A stretch of 64,000 bases of DNA from NCBI GenBank assembly GCA_964020085.1, contig OZ026601.1, positions 24,055,914 to 24,119,913 on the forward strand. The letters are read 5' to 3'. Below are positions 29,098-39,570 of the stretch, one piece after another. A program made the position numbers and the translations under genes. This stretch comes from Micromussa lordhowensis (Eukaryota > Cnidaria > Anthozoa > Scleractinia > Lobophylliidae). The notes beneath the pieces were generated by a model. It ran no database searches. It saw only the letters and a list, made by a program, of their open reading frames with translations, and was not told the DNA's origin. The first letter of the stretch is position 1, and the number at the start of each line of letters is the position of its first letter.

Positions 29098-30234
29098 TTA
29101 ACTTCTAAAGTAAGGCGGATAAAATACGTAGGTCTGAACTCCCATTGTAAGATTAATCAACCTGCGTAGAAAAAGTCTGCCTGGTTTGATAATGGAGCAA
29201 GCAAAGTTCAATAAGCCGATCAATGACTGAAGCTCTTTAAGCATGACTTTTTTATGTGACAAAAATTGTATTACAACCTCTCCGCATTTCTCAACCTTGT
29301 CTTGAGGAAGCCTGGCCTCGTGTTTTAAGCAATCTAGTTCTGATCCCGCAAAAGTAAGGACATGAGCCGGGCTCACAGTCTTTTCTTCTGCCATAGGGAC
29401 ACCCAGTTCATGACAAAATTGTAAGAATCTGTTTAATTTTGCGCTGCACGTATCTAGTGATTTTTCAATGATCAAGAAGTCATCCAAAATGTGTTTGATG
29501 TTCGGAATTTGCAATTTGTTCTTCGCGACCCATTCCATCGCTGTACTAAGATCTTCAAATATTTGGCATGAACTTGAACACCCCATAGGCAGGGTTTTAT
29601 CATAATACCATTTTTCTTTCCATTGAAAACCCAATAAAGGGTAATCAGAAAGATGTACTGGCACGATACGAAAAGCGCTTCTCACATCGGTTTTGGCCAT
29701 AGCGCAACCCTTGCCCTGTCCTTGAATAAGGTTTATCGCATCATCAACAGAAGCATATTTAACTGATGAAAATTCGGGTGGAATACTATCGTTTATAGAC
29801 GCTCCCTTTGGATATGATAAATTATGAATCATTCTGAATTCGCCTGGCGTTTTCTTAGGAATAACGCCGAGAGGGGAAACATGGAGATTTTCGAGCGGAG
29901 GGGTATCAAAGGGTCCCGCGATACGACCCAATTCTCTTTCTTTTCGTAATTTTTCATCAACAACGTCAGGATTCTCATAAGCTGAGCCTAAATGTGGAGC
30001 GGTAGACGTAATTCTGGGACCTTGATAATTAATCTTAAACCCTTCGGAAAAGCCTTTGATTAAACGGTAAGCGATGCGTGAGCTATAGCCTAATAAAACT
30101 CTTGAAAGAACAGCTACGTTAACCGGTGTGGGAAGCGCTGTTTGTAGGTATGGGTGACTGCTTTGTTGTGGGATTTCACCCCGCCGTGGGCTTTTGCTGC
30201 TGTTGGCAACGGAAGATTGGATGGTTCTTGCCAC
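29098..30234 (-). CDS. Reverse transcriptase of a DIRS/Ngaro-type retrotransposon
   Basis: This 378-residue open block has VIPKKTPGEFRMIHNLSYPKG, MAKTDVRSAFRIVPVHLSDYPLLGF with the first catalytic Asp, LPMGCSSSCQIFEDL, and IKHILDDFLIIE, where the YxDD box is LDD, as is usual in this group. ELQSLIGLLNFACSIIKPGRLFLR is the connection segment. Direction and order (Gag, RT, RNase H, YR) match YR retrotransposons. The frame is open at 30234 and overlaps the end of the Gag block, so it may be translated by frameshift or may simply be part of a decayed ORF. Confidence 0.88.
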   Translation of the reverse strand: MARTIQSSVANSSKSPRRGEIPQQSSHPYLQTALPTPVNVAVLSRVLLGYSSRIAYRLIKGFSEGFKINYQGPRITSTAPHLGSAYENPDVVDEKLRKERELGRIAGPFDTPPLENLHVSPLGVIPKKTPGEFRMIHNLSYPKGASINDSIPPEFSSVKYASVDDAINLIQGQGKGCAMAKTDVRSAFRIVPVHLSDYPLLGFQWKEKWYYDKTLPMGCSSSCQIFEDLSTAMEWVAKNKLQIPNIKHILDDFLIIEKSLDTCSAKLNRFLQFCHELGVPMAEEKTVSPAHVLTFAGSELDCLKHEARLPQDKVEKCGEVVIQFLSHKKVMLKELQSLIGLLNFACSIIKPGRLFLRRLINLTMGVQTYVFYPPYFRS

Positions 30235-30836
30235 ACTTGAAGCAGTGGTGTTTAAAGGCGCACCCGTTGCAATGAGTCCCGTTATGAAACTTCCAGCAGA
30301 AACCCTTTGGGAAATTCAATCTAGCCCAAGTGCTTGGATATCTGCCTTGGCCTACCCAGTTTGACCCATTTTGCTTTTGTGATTGGTAATGTGCTCGAAG
30401 CCGCAACTCGCTGTGAATATTATCCCAAGAAATTTGCTGCTCTTGCCTAGAGTGACGAAAATTTTTGTCATAGAAACGCCAGCTGGCGGACTGGGTGGCT
30501 AAATCACGCACTACAGACCCATATTTCATGAGTGCTGGAGAATCTTGGGCGAATCTTATTTATTTATATTTATATTTATATACTATGTTTAAACAGGCAC
30601 ACCTAATTCAGCAGTGCTGGTTTAAATAGAGGTTTAAATAGAGGCCTGTAAAAAAATCTTTGAGTAAAGATTGAAACGAAAATTTGGAAAGCGGGTGTCC
30701 ACTGCTCTATAGTCTGGATGGTGGGCTGTTTGTGGTTAGGCACCATCGAGAGAACTTGTTGCCCATTTTCGTTACTTTGTAGCTGAAAAGTATAGTTATT
30801 GTCGTCTTTATACGTTATTAGCAAATGTGAAAAATC
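30176..30836 (-). pseudogene. Gag-like protein of the YR retrotransposon
   Basis: The frame from 30824 (YKDDNNYTFQLQSNENGQQVLSM, IEQWTPAFQIF) is broken near 30660 by an A/T-rich insertion with TTTAAA and TATTTA repeats. Coding then resumes at 30529 (KYGSVVRDLATQSASWRFYDKNFR). The C-terminus has a zinc knuckle-like cluster: FCWKFHNGTHCNGCAFKHHCFKCGKNHPIFRC. This combination is typical of Gag in Ngaro/DIRS-like elements. It lies immediately upstream of RT on the minus strand. Confidence 0.7.
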
Positions 30837-30837
30837 T

Positions 30838-31384
30838 TGTTAAGGTGAATTCCATCACAAACATAAATGTCCCTCATGGGGTTGTTGAGCCCTCGATGGC
30901 GCCAAAATTTTACAACGCTAGAACCTGCCAATGTGTCCTGCAGGCACTTGTTTAGCTTTTTGACTCATCAATTGTAATTCGGAAAGGGGGGATTCTGGCG
31001 TGGAATCACTTGGCATATAACCATGAGTTTGTGCTGGATCTCATGGCGTAACACGTCCACGAATGCAGTGATTGTTTCACCTAATATCTCAAAGTCTGCC
31101 GAGGGGTCGCAGAGATCGTTAGACCCTATTTCCAGTACTAAAATGTCTGGTTTTGTGGCTCTTGTAGCGCTGAAGTCGTAGCGCATAAGTCTTTCAACTG
31201 TGCGGCCACCGTTCCCTCTCAGCTTGACTAGGCATGAGTTCTCTAAGTCAAAGTGCTCGTTGAACGAGCTGCTGCCAGTATTATTTTTTAGAAAGGCTTT
31301 CATCCTTCGTGCAAACGAGTGGCCAAGTATCAACGATCTTGGGAGAGAACGCTCTGCCAGGTCGCGACAATCTTTCCTTGCCAT
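30838..31384 (-). pseudogene. SGNH/GDSL-type hydrolase associated with the YR element
   Basis: The ORF 31384-30968 has block I as SLILGHSFARRM (Ser nucleophile in GHS) and LVLEIGSNDLCD (block III GxND). It stops at 30968. Past two stop codons a different frame holds YVCDGIHLNKI, which fits block V (DxxH) at about 30845. So one SGNH domain spans the region but is broken. Ngaro-type YR retrotransposons are known to carry such hydrolases (from memory). A splice-acceptor-like TTTTTAG precedes the ATG, so an exon is the alternative. Confidence 0.65.
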
Positions 31385-32680
31385 ACTAAAAACAGAGAAA
31401 GAGGGTGGTTATACTTAACTTTTTCCGGTGCTCGAATCACGCGACTTAAGTGTAGCTGGTTAAGAGCTTGTTCTCCCGATGTGCGCTTGCAGCAAAAGAG
31501 GCCTTTCACAGGGCCTTGTCTTGTTAAGTACATATAGGTATAAAAACAATAGGTATGAGAGTCATGTGATTAAAACTGGCAGCATTGATGGCAAATAAAC
31601 TAAAAATAAAAACATGTCACACCATGCACTGCTGCGCGTTGATAATTTGGGACTTCCTTGGCTGTTTGGCTGCCTACTTCAAACTCTGCATCACAGAGGG
31701 GGCAATTTTTTTCAATTTCATCCCTGGCAAAGAAATTCTGTCTGGTCCAGGTCACCACAATGAAATATGCTCAATGTGTCAGGTCCATCAAATGGGATTT
31801 TCTTATAAGACAGACATTTACTTTGCCGTTCTGCTCTGCTGTGATCTGAAACTAAGAAATTAAAACTAACAATGAGCAAAATTAAAGATCATACAAGTCT
31901 CAATTTCTATGCTTAAAAATGCATATAAATTTGGACATTTTGTCATCTGTCATGTGTGGTCACATAGCGACCGGAGTTATACAAAGTTGAAGGGGGAATA
32001 TATGCGAAAACGCCATGCAAGTAGCAAGTACTAAAAACAATGAGGGAAAGAAAAAAGTTTAAGCCACAACTCTTAGACTCATTAATTATTCAAGCATTAA
32101 GTTCACACAAGATAGAGTGATGACTGTGGTTTGGAAGCATATGTACTGTAACCTAAAAATTAATTAGGATGCATTTCTATGGTTTTCTTCATTTTCTCCA
32201 AATAAAATAATTTTAATTAAGAAAATCATTATACACGTTCCAAACACTCAAGAGAGTGTTACATCACATTTCCAAACAATTTAAAGTTCATCAAAACTAC
32301 ATGTATGCTGCTGCACATTGTATTTTTAACTCTTGTCTTAGTGTTTAAAAATTGGATGAAACATTCCTTCTCTAATCTTTGAAATACAATCACGACAGTT
32401 AACCATTTTCATGTTCTGATGAATTGGTTTCGCCCGCAGCTCAACCAAAGTTATCATCTATGTTCCTAGTGGGTAATTTAATACATGTAGTTACATAATT
32501 AGAAAGTTACAATTGAAGTTGGATTTAGAGCAATGAATGAACAGTGCAATAGTTCAATTACAATTTCTTAAACTCTGGAAAGTTACATTTGTGTGCCATC
32601 AGGACGAATTAAAATTCGTGAGAAATATCTTTCAAAGGAAAATCTTCACCCTTGCAGTACTTTTACATATGCAATACATA
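31385..32680. other. Mostly non-coding region, one possible exon
   Basis: I see no full gene. On the minus strand near 31852-31654 a piece after TTAGTTTCAG (ITAEQNGKVNVC, FARDEIEKNCPLCDAEF, with one stop) looks like a decayed exon with a CxxC. The rest is A/T rich without supported structure. Confidence 0.35.
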
Positions 32681-32912
32681 CCTTGACATTTTTCAAAGAA
32701 TTCTGAAACAAAGTCTGGACATGAGTCACTTTCCAGTGAATTCAGGACAAAAGCAACGTGGACACAGTTGTTATTAGCATTACTACAAGTAATGCACTTC
32801 ATGCCCTGGAAACCTTTTGTGACAATTCCCCAAGAACTTGAAGGTGGTTTGACACAAATTACACTTTGGCTTACATCCAGAAATGGTAGGGGCTCATCTT
32901 CTTCACTCATTT
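32681..32912 (-). CDS. Internal exon of an unknown gene (Cys/His-rich)
   Basis: The exon is bounded by TTCCAG before 32912 and by AAG/GTATGT after 32681, both good splice sites. The reading MSEEDEPLPFLDVSQSVICV, SSWGIVTKGFQGMKCITCSN, NCVHVAFVLNSLE contains a CxxC and later Cys/His residues, suggesting a zinc-binding module. I do not recognise the gene. The possible exon at 31654-31852 lies downstream on the same strand and also has CxxC. Confidence 0.45.
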
Positions 32913-32939
32913 CTGGAACAGAATGCAATAATAATAAAA

Positions 32940-33322
32940 AATACTAGCTATTACTCACTGCACTTACATCTGTATAATTTTCAATACATAAACCACCATC
33001 TTCCGAGAAATTTATAGCCATTGCAATTTTGCTTTCTACATAACTAGCCCATATTTGATAATGCAATGCTACTTGTAACAAACAATTCTTTCACGTGTAG
33101 AAATGGAAAAAGAAGCAGTTGCATTGGTCTATAATGTTTATGACAAAAAAAGCCATAACCTAAAATGTACTTAATAGATTCCATGTTGCTGTGAGTCTGT
33201 TCAGTAACGGATCACAGATCATGTCAAAATGTGGTAGGAGAAAAAAAGTGACACAGAAGGCAATAACCGAGTGTGTCATTGATGTTCTTACCTCATTTTG
33301 AAGTCTTCTGTGATAATATATT
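32940..33322. other. No gene seen
   Basis: A/T-rich stretch without coding or repeat structure that I can support, apart from the 8-bp target duplication at its end. Confidence 0.4.
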
Positions 33323-33743
33323 CCCGGGGGCCTACTTAACGAAGTTTAATACGGGGAGGCTCCGCCCAGAGGTCCAACCCCTTACCCTTTTATATACCAT
33401 TTTGGCAGAAAAGGTACCCCTCTTATATACCTTTTATTGAAAAAAGCTACCCCCTTCACATAACTATCTGTAGCTCTGTCTTATGATTAAATCACTGAGA
33501 AAGGAAGTCTTCTTGTTGTTTTCATTTAGTGCTTAAAAAATAAACTGATAAAGCCATAAGGCGCGTATATTCGAAATATTTTGATTAAAGGACCTCTTGA
33601 ATACCTAAATGTCTGATTTCCCTACTCTTTTATATACCTCAGCTTGTGAAATCCCCACCCTTTTATATACCTGGAGCCTGAAAAAGGTACCCCTTTCAGG
33701 CGGAGCCTCCCCGTATAGGCCATTATAGGAAGTACCCCCCGGG
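33323..33743. mobile_element. MITE with 8-bp target duplication AATATATT
   Basis: The ends are inverted repeats (CCCGGGGG.CTACTT, then CGGGGAGGCTCCGCC), with AATATATT at 33315-33322 and 33744-33751. The interior repeats TTTTATATACC four or five times in both arms. Eight-base duplications fit hAT-like or related families. The duplication is itself palindromic, so part of it could be terminal sequence. Confidence 0.8.
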
Positions 33744-33751
33744 AATATATT

Positions 33752-34419
33752 ACTGAATCGATGCATGGCAACATGAAATCTACAGTATTGTGAAAAAGTA
33801 ATGCAAACGAACTTCAGCAAAATTCACGCTTTTCGTGGCTTTTCGACGATATTTTGCTTGAAAAGAAATCTCTTCGACAATTCGCGATTTTTTGATGTCT
33901 ATTGTTTTGATCCGCGCAAACTTTCGTGAAATAGTTCGTGGTATGCGGTAATATGCCGCGAACTTTAGCAACTATACGATCTACACGGAAGTTCGAAGCG
34001 AATTTTCAAGTAAAGTTCGCTGTGATATGAATAAGAATCATGTATGTATCCTTCTCGATGTTGTGTTGTGGCGGCCTGAAACATAGGCTCCATTACCAGC
34101 CGCTGTTCAAGAAAGGAGCCGACCTGAAACACAATCAGGACGTGGTTATAGATGTAATTTTCAACTGCTCTTTTAAACCCACCTTGTTAGTCCACAAGGA
34201 AATATTTGCAGAAGGTATCATTTAGGAAAGTTGACATTCGCTCGAGAATCTGCCGACATATACGTTATGTAATAACACATGAGGTTTTCACACCGTAGAC
34301 CCAGTCCCTCTGCGGATTTGTTATTATAGCTACCATAGCAACACTTCCTGTATAAGGAACAGACAACATATTTCAAGTTCATTCGCTTAAGCACTCGAAT
34401 AGCTTATGAGTTAAAAATC
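33752..34419. other. No gene seen
   Basis: No supported coding region. Short inverted words AACTTTCGTG/GAAGTTCG near 33910-34010 are visible but weak. Confidence 0.35.
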
Positions 34420-34680
34420 ATGCCAAAAGTCTCAGATTATACAAGAACTCAAATTGAGGTCCTTGACAAACAAGGTCTCCCCCCAGTTGCAATTTTAAGG
34501 TCCTCGAAGAATGAAGGTTTGAGTGTCAGTCTCGCTAGAGTTACTCGAATCGTTAAGAAGCTACGAAATTACAGGCTCCGTGGCAAATTTACCCCGTTCT
34601 GGAAGACCTAAAAAGCTGTCACAGGACGCAAAAGCTTTCATTGATCAGCAAATGCCTACCAGTGTCGCGGCGCAGAAGAT
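34420..34680 (+). pseudogene. Tc1/mariner-like transposase N-terminus (fragment)
   Basis: The first frame (from ATG 34420) reads MPKVSDYTRTQIEVLDKQGL, GLSVSLARVTRIVKKLR. After a small shift near 34570 another frame reads ITGSVANLPRSGRPKKLSQDAKAFID. This is the paired helix-turn-helix start with the GRPxKL linker of Tc1-type transposases. No DDE domain follows, so only the DNA-binding end remains. Confidence 0.6.
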
Positions 34681-36352
34681 AGAGTTTGAATGTGGGAGCA
34701 GTGTAAAGTCAGCATTGGCAAACAGTGCCAAAACTTACGGAAAGACAACCGACCAAATTACATGTAGAAACTCTTTAAGAAGATCATTACGATTGTTGTT
34801 TTGCTTCTTTTTTTTATTGAACTGTGGATTTTCCTTCGGTTTCAACGATAGAGTAATTTACGTTTGCAGTACTGAGAAGACAGTTTTTTCTAGAACTCTT
34901 CAGATAAGAAACAGGTTAATTGGAATGTCGTCATAGGACAAGAATAGTTTTTAAATGTTTTCTGGAGCAGTAATAAAGATAATTGTATTTATATTATTGA
35001 TGTTGCCATAGGATAAGATAAGTCCTGTGTTTTTTCTGATACTATTAAGATCCATAAAAGTTAATTTTTCAGTAGTTATGTTGTTAGCTCAGTCACAATT
35101 TACTTGATGTAACGCCTGTTGATAAATTGAAAAAAAAGTCTTTGTGACTAGTGCAATGCATTCAGGCATGGGGCATTACCTTCAAGAACTTGTACTAATG
35201 ACATGCTTACATGCAAATATTATTACAGCTTACCAGAACTGTTTTCAGAAATAATGAATGGAACATACAAAAGAATTAGGCTTCTCTCTTTAGACTACGG
35301 ATAGTTTACTTTCGTTTAGAATTGACACAGACTTTGAAGCTACAATGTACATGAAATAAGACTGTCCACAGTGGAAAAATGCGACCTTATCTTTCAATCT
35401 TGACTTTTATTTATTGTTAGGTTTCTAACCTTAGAAAAAAAGCAAAGCCATGCATTCACAAGTAACACAAGTGTATCTCCGGCTGCTGCTTTGTCTCCGC
35501 TACTTCGTCGGCAGAGACAAAGTGGCGGCCGGAAATACGTCTGTGTACAGTTGTCAGGCGAGGGGACTGGGATTGAATAAACACAAGGACGAGGTTCCCA
35601 GCAATCGGGATCGACTAAAAATGTTCCTCGTCGTGAAAGCATTCATAGCAAACCCTCAAACTTCAGAATTTGGGCTTTATCAGATCAATGATGTCGAATT
35701 GCTTTAGCAGAGCTAGCACAAAGAACTGCTGATGTTTTGGTTTTTGCGTGAAACAAACGGAGCTCGCTGACTTAACAAAAATGGGAAGTTCCACTTTTAA
35801 ACCGACCCCCCCCCCCCCCCTATGGATGAGCAGATTCCTACCAGTCAAGTAACGGCAATGTAAGGATTCATACCAGCCAAGTAAGGTACGGATTCCTACC
35901 AGTTACCAAAGATTTCATTGATGTCACCTATTGTTATTAATATGAGAACTATTCTAGTGAAACAAAGAATTCTTTTGTTTAACGTTTGGACATTTAAGTA
36001 ACAAAAACACTGTTTGTAAACAAATATCTTTGTGCTCAAAAAGCACTCTGCTGAAGCAAAAACCATCCCATTATTTAGCAAGTTTTACTTATGTCAAGAA
36101 TATGCTAAAAGAACAGCTTTGAAGAATTAATAATAGTTTTGATGAATCTCATCGCATTGTCTCATCGTATCGTCTCATCTTATCCATAGAATCATTGTGT
36201 GAATGTTGGAATCAAAGGTCCGCAATGCGTACAGGTGCCCAAAACGTCACTCAAGTCCGCATTTTTTAGTGTGCATCAATTTATTTCAATGTTGGAGAAT
36301 AAGACACGTGTTGTAGACCACATGGCTCACGTAACCGGAGAAACATTTATGA
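34681..36352. other. Non-coding stretch, no gene seen
   Basis: I see no supported gene. A C14-rich run at about 35806-35820 and TACCAG/GTAAGGATTC short direct repeats near 35836-35905 are the only visible structures. Confidence 0.35.
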
Positions 36353-36470
36353 CTTAGGGTGCGTTTCTTTAAGAAAATCCAAGATTGGATTCTTTAGTCC
36401 GAAAGAATTTGAAAATGGATTTGCGTTTCTTTACTCCAAACTAGGATTTCTTAAAGAAACGCACCCTAAG
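36353..36470. mobile_element. 118-bp MITE
   Basis: It starts CTTAGGGTGCGTTTCTTTAA and ends with the perfect complement; the arms extend through GAAA.TCC. A TA or TTA target could be included in the ends. It has no coding potential. Confidence 0.75.
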
Positions 36471-36958
36471 TTAGTGCGATCCCAACGCCCAGACAATAAA
36501 CTACTTTCGGCCCATGTGCTCTTTTGTTGTAAACTGTAGATATGTTCGGCCAGTGGAATTCTCACAAACTGATTGATGGTAACGGATAACTGCCGCATGA
36601 GATTTTTTAAGTTCACTTTATTTCTAGAAATATAGATGATTTACTTGTTATCCAAATGATAAACCTTCTTTCTATGTAACATTGTAACATTGTTTCAAAA
36701 ATAAATATAACTACTCAAGTTGGTTACTCTGAAGTGTGACTCTGAAATTGATCACGCTTAACCAGGGCTATGAAACTTGAATGCTCGTGTCTTATCACCT
36801 GCTATTACTCTATTCAGCGTAGTCTATCCTGCCCAAAAAAATTCCACGCTGTGTCTCAAGTATAATGCAAGACGTCTATCACTCAATTTTCCCTTTTAAT
36901 AAACGATGAAAAACACTAGTCAAAACTTGAACGCTATATACCCCTTAATGTTTCCATT

Positions 36959-38010
36959 TTAGGCCATTTTTCCGCGCTTTCTACTTGAACTGTGCTCGCC
37001 TTCGTCACTGCTGTATTCGCTTCTGTCGTCATTGCCACTGCCGTGTCCCTGAGAGGGGTCAGAGAGGTCATTGTCGCCATCGCTAAGAGGGATGTCCTCC
37101 TGCTCACTTTCTGCCTCTTCCTCATCACCTTTAGCGCCACTACAGCCTTCCTCATCCGAGAGATCACTTTCGCTATCAATAGGAAGGGTGACCTGCTGCG
37201 AACTGTCGCCGTCTGCCTCTTCCTCCGGACCTTTAGCGCCACTACAGCCTTCCTCAGTCAAGAGATCTTTTTCGCTATCAATAGGAAGGGTAACCTCCTG
37301 CGAACTGTCACTGTCTGCCTCTTCGTCAGGACCTTAAGCGCCATTACTGCCACTACAGCCTTCCTCTACGTCATCTTGTGGCATGATGGTGTTAACGAGC
37401 TCCTGGATACTGGAAGAGTCCAGCTGCGTGGTGTTGACATCTATTTGTCTCACTATCTCAGTGTTTTGTACCTGCTTTTCTTTGGCCAGGTTCTCCAGCC
37501 CCTTTCTTTGGGCCTCTTGGCGTTTCTTTAGCTCAGTAATTTTGGCTTGCATGGCATCTTCCATAGCCAGTATTTTTTTCTTTTTGTTTTGCGCCTATTG
37601 TCGGGCCTCTTTAAATTTCGTAGCTCCTTGTCAAGGTGAAGGAGGTTTTTGTGCTTGTTGAGCATGCTCAACGAGCCCTGATGGACTGTATCTGCTTTTT
37701 GCTTTCGCTTGTTTCTGATGCCAAGGCTTGTTGTTGGCTTGTGATCCATCAGACATGTGGCGTGATTTAATAGGAGGGCGCGTTTCTTCAGTGACCACTC
37801 TGTCGCGATCATGTCAGTTATTGCCGTCTTAGACCATTTGGCAAAATTGGGTTTCTGACAGAGTTCTTCAGCTTTTTTGTTCCAATAAAGCCTATACAGA
37901 TGTTCGTAGCCACTGACTTCGTTAATTTGTTGGTTGCTGAATATTTTTATTCCTCTTTTGGCGGCATTTGGGAAACTATCCAAATCTGGTTTTCCGAGGA
38001 ATCTTCCCAT
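36959..38010 (-). pseudogene. Unknown coiled-coil protein with acidic tandem repeats
   Basis: The N-terminal frame starts MGRFLGKPDLDSFPNAAKRG, then YEHLYRLYWNKKAEELCQ and WSKTAITDMIATEWSLKK. A frameshift at about 37560 leads to a coiled coil (LKKRQEAQRKGLENLAKEKQ) and an acidic repeat region. There the unit EEGCSGAKGPEEEADGDSSQ occurs about three times (36959-37380), with one stop between units. The protein resembles accessory or ORF1-type products of repeated elements in cnidarians, but I cannot name the family. It is broken by at least two lesions. Confidence 0.5.
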
Positions 38011-38533
38011 TAACGAACTGCCTGTTCAAAAACACACAAGAAACACTTGTCACAAATTCTCATGCATATATACAGCACCTAATTTGGGATTTTTGACTAT
38101 GTCTATTTTGAACTTTATTCCCTTTTGCATAAATCTATTATATGTGTAGTGTGAACCGATATTGGATGTCTCCTTTCTACTTTCTAGTTTGCGCCAGGGG
38201 TAGGGGGACATATTTGTGTGTGCTTGCGTGAAGTAATTTCCAAGTTGACCCAATGAAGTCTGTGTGCCCGCCGGAAAACAGATTGAGCCAAAACAGTGAC
38301 ACTGAGTAAGAAAACAGATTTTATGCATTACTGTTCATAATCTGGATTTAACACTAGCATGGAGAGGGTAGCCAGAATTGACTGAAGATGATTTCATCAT
38401 CATAGAGTCCCAAAGTGTGACATCACAAAAATAAATTTGTGAAATTATGGGATTTGACGCCTTAGACAATTTAATAAAAACTTAACTAGTGAACAGCACT
38501 TCTGCGAACTGTAGTTGTATAACTTCTTTATTT

Positions 38534-38576
38534 CTCCTACGCATTTCGTGTGACTAGCGCACACTTCGTCAGGGAG
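38534..38576 (-). ncRNA. Hammerhead ribozyme
   Basis: On the minus strand: stem I CTCC, core CTGACGA, stem II GTGTG..CACAC with a 7-base loop, GAAA, a minimal stem III (TGC), the cleavage triplet GTA, then GGAG pairing back to CTCC. All conserved core positions are present. Such small hammerheads with a minimal stem III are known from Penelope-like retroelements, where they act as dimers. Activity is not shown. Confidence 0.75.
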
Positions 38577-38756
38577 TTGAACAATACAACAGAAAAGTGC
38601 CTGTATATATACCTAACTCGTACAAGAGTTTACATTCAGCAAGAACACTCTTACAGATATACATCATAGGAAAAGACAAACTCTGCGGTAATGCATCTGG
38701 GAAACAGGCGGTAAATTTCGGCAAGGTGTGACATATTTTATGCGTGATATAATCTA

Positions 38757-38790
38757 GGGGCCCACAGTTTTAGCTAAAACTGTGGGCCCC
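38757..38790. repeat. Perfect 34-bp palindrome
   Basis: The half GGGGCCCACAGTTTTAG is followed at once by its exact complement, with no spacer. It lies 6 bases after the stop codon of the Penelope-like coding end on the minus strand. Confidence 0.9.
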
Positions 38791-38796
38791 AAAAAA

Positions 38797-38985
38797 TTAC
38801 TTACAAAGATTAGCTAGTGTCACAGTTTTCTTGTAACATACAATACAGTCTAATTCTGGTAAGATAGAGCTAATAGCACTCTTAATACGTGCGTGACTGC
38901 AGTTAAGGGTGGTCTTAAAGACAATAGTCCTACCCAAACTAGACCTATTCTTAGGTTTCTTGTAACGCCATTTCTTTCTGTCACA
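38797..38985 (-). pseudogene. C-terminal end of a Penelope-like ORF
   Basis: The minus-strand frame reads KKWRYKKPKNRSSLGRTIVF, then NCSHARIKSAISSILPELDC and a final VTLANLCK, with TAA at 38797-38799. Context (a hammerhead and pLTR downstream) makes it the tail of the Penelope-like polyprotein. The rest of the ORF is missing on the 5' side. Confidence 0.5.
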
Positions 38986-39275
38986 GTATCACGAAACAAT
39001 GGGAGCAGAAATCTGAATGGATACCCCCTAACTCGTAGTCATTTCTAGAACTTTTCCCTTGTATTATAAAATGAATTAAAGGAAGAACTGTTTCTAGCAT
39101 ACCAAACATGAAATCCCGAAAACTGTTCTAAACGAATAGGTTGAATTTTTTCACTGCAAACTACCCCAGATATGTGAAGGATGTTTGAAAAGAAAAAATC
39201 TTCAACATGAATTGACATAAGTTTATCTTTTCGTAAATAGAAGATCGAACATGAACCCATAAAGGCTAGCTTACC

Positions 39276-39389
39276 TTTAAATTTAGAAGCTACTTCCTCT
39301 GAAAAATGCTCTGTCATGAAATCAGATACTTCATCTTCAGTCCAAGTTTCTACTTCTTTGCCATATTCTGAACTTTTCAATTTTCCCAC
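39276..39389 (-). CDS. Possible exon with the start of a SAM-like domain
   Basis: The exon lies between TTTTTGTAG and AAAG/GTAAGC and reads EVETWTEDEVSDFMTEHFSEEVASKFKG. The W-T-x-x-E-V pattern with a following helix fits the first half of a SAM domain. The next exon was not identified. A divergent exon starts at about 39571 on the plus strand, and the CpG-rich gap between them has GCATGCGCA, an NRF-1-like site. Confidence 0.4.
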
Positions 39390-39570
39390 CTACAAAAACC
39401 GTGAAACCGCCCGTCCCCGAACTGTCTGCCAAAACACTGAGATTTAGGCGGGAATGTCCGCTCGCATGCGCAGACATTCGAGGGCTTTGGTCAACGCTGA
39501 CCAAAAAAGTTGTGGACTCAGGGCTGATTTGACTTGTTCCACGAGGACAAGGCATCCAACATTGACCACA

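Larger units (their letters stand above)
38465..38985 (-). mobile_element. 3' end of a Penelope-like element (truncated copy)
   Basis: On the minus strand it runs from a short coding end, through a 34-bp palindrome and a non-coding region, to a hammerhead ribozyme. It finishes with CACTAGTTAAGTTTTTATTA and AAATTGTCT. The same terminal words lie at 47080-47115 at the start of a second Penelope-like copy, so this is the pLTR of that family. Confidence 0.65.

Noticed and set aside
35450..35707. Plus-strand ORF of 85 codons
   Set aside because: No motif, leader or splice evidence, and it lies in decayed A/T-rich DNA.
36992..37531. Plus-strand hydrophobic ORF that looks like a membrane protein
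   Set aside because: It is the antisense of the acidic repeat protein; hydrophobic runs come from complementing GAA/GAG-rich codons.
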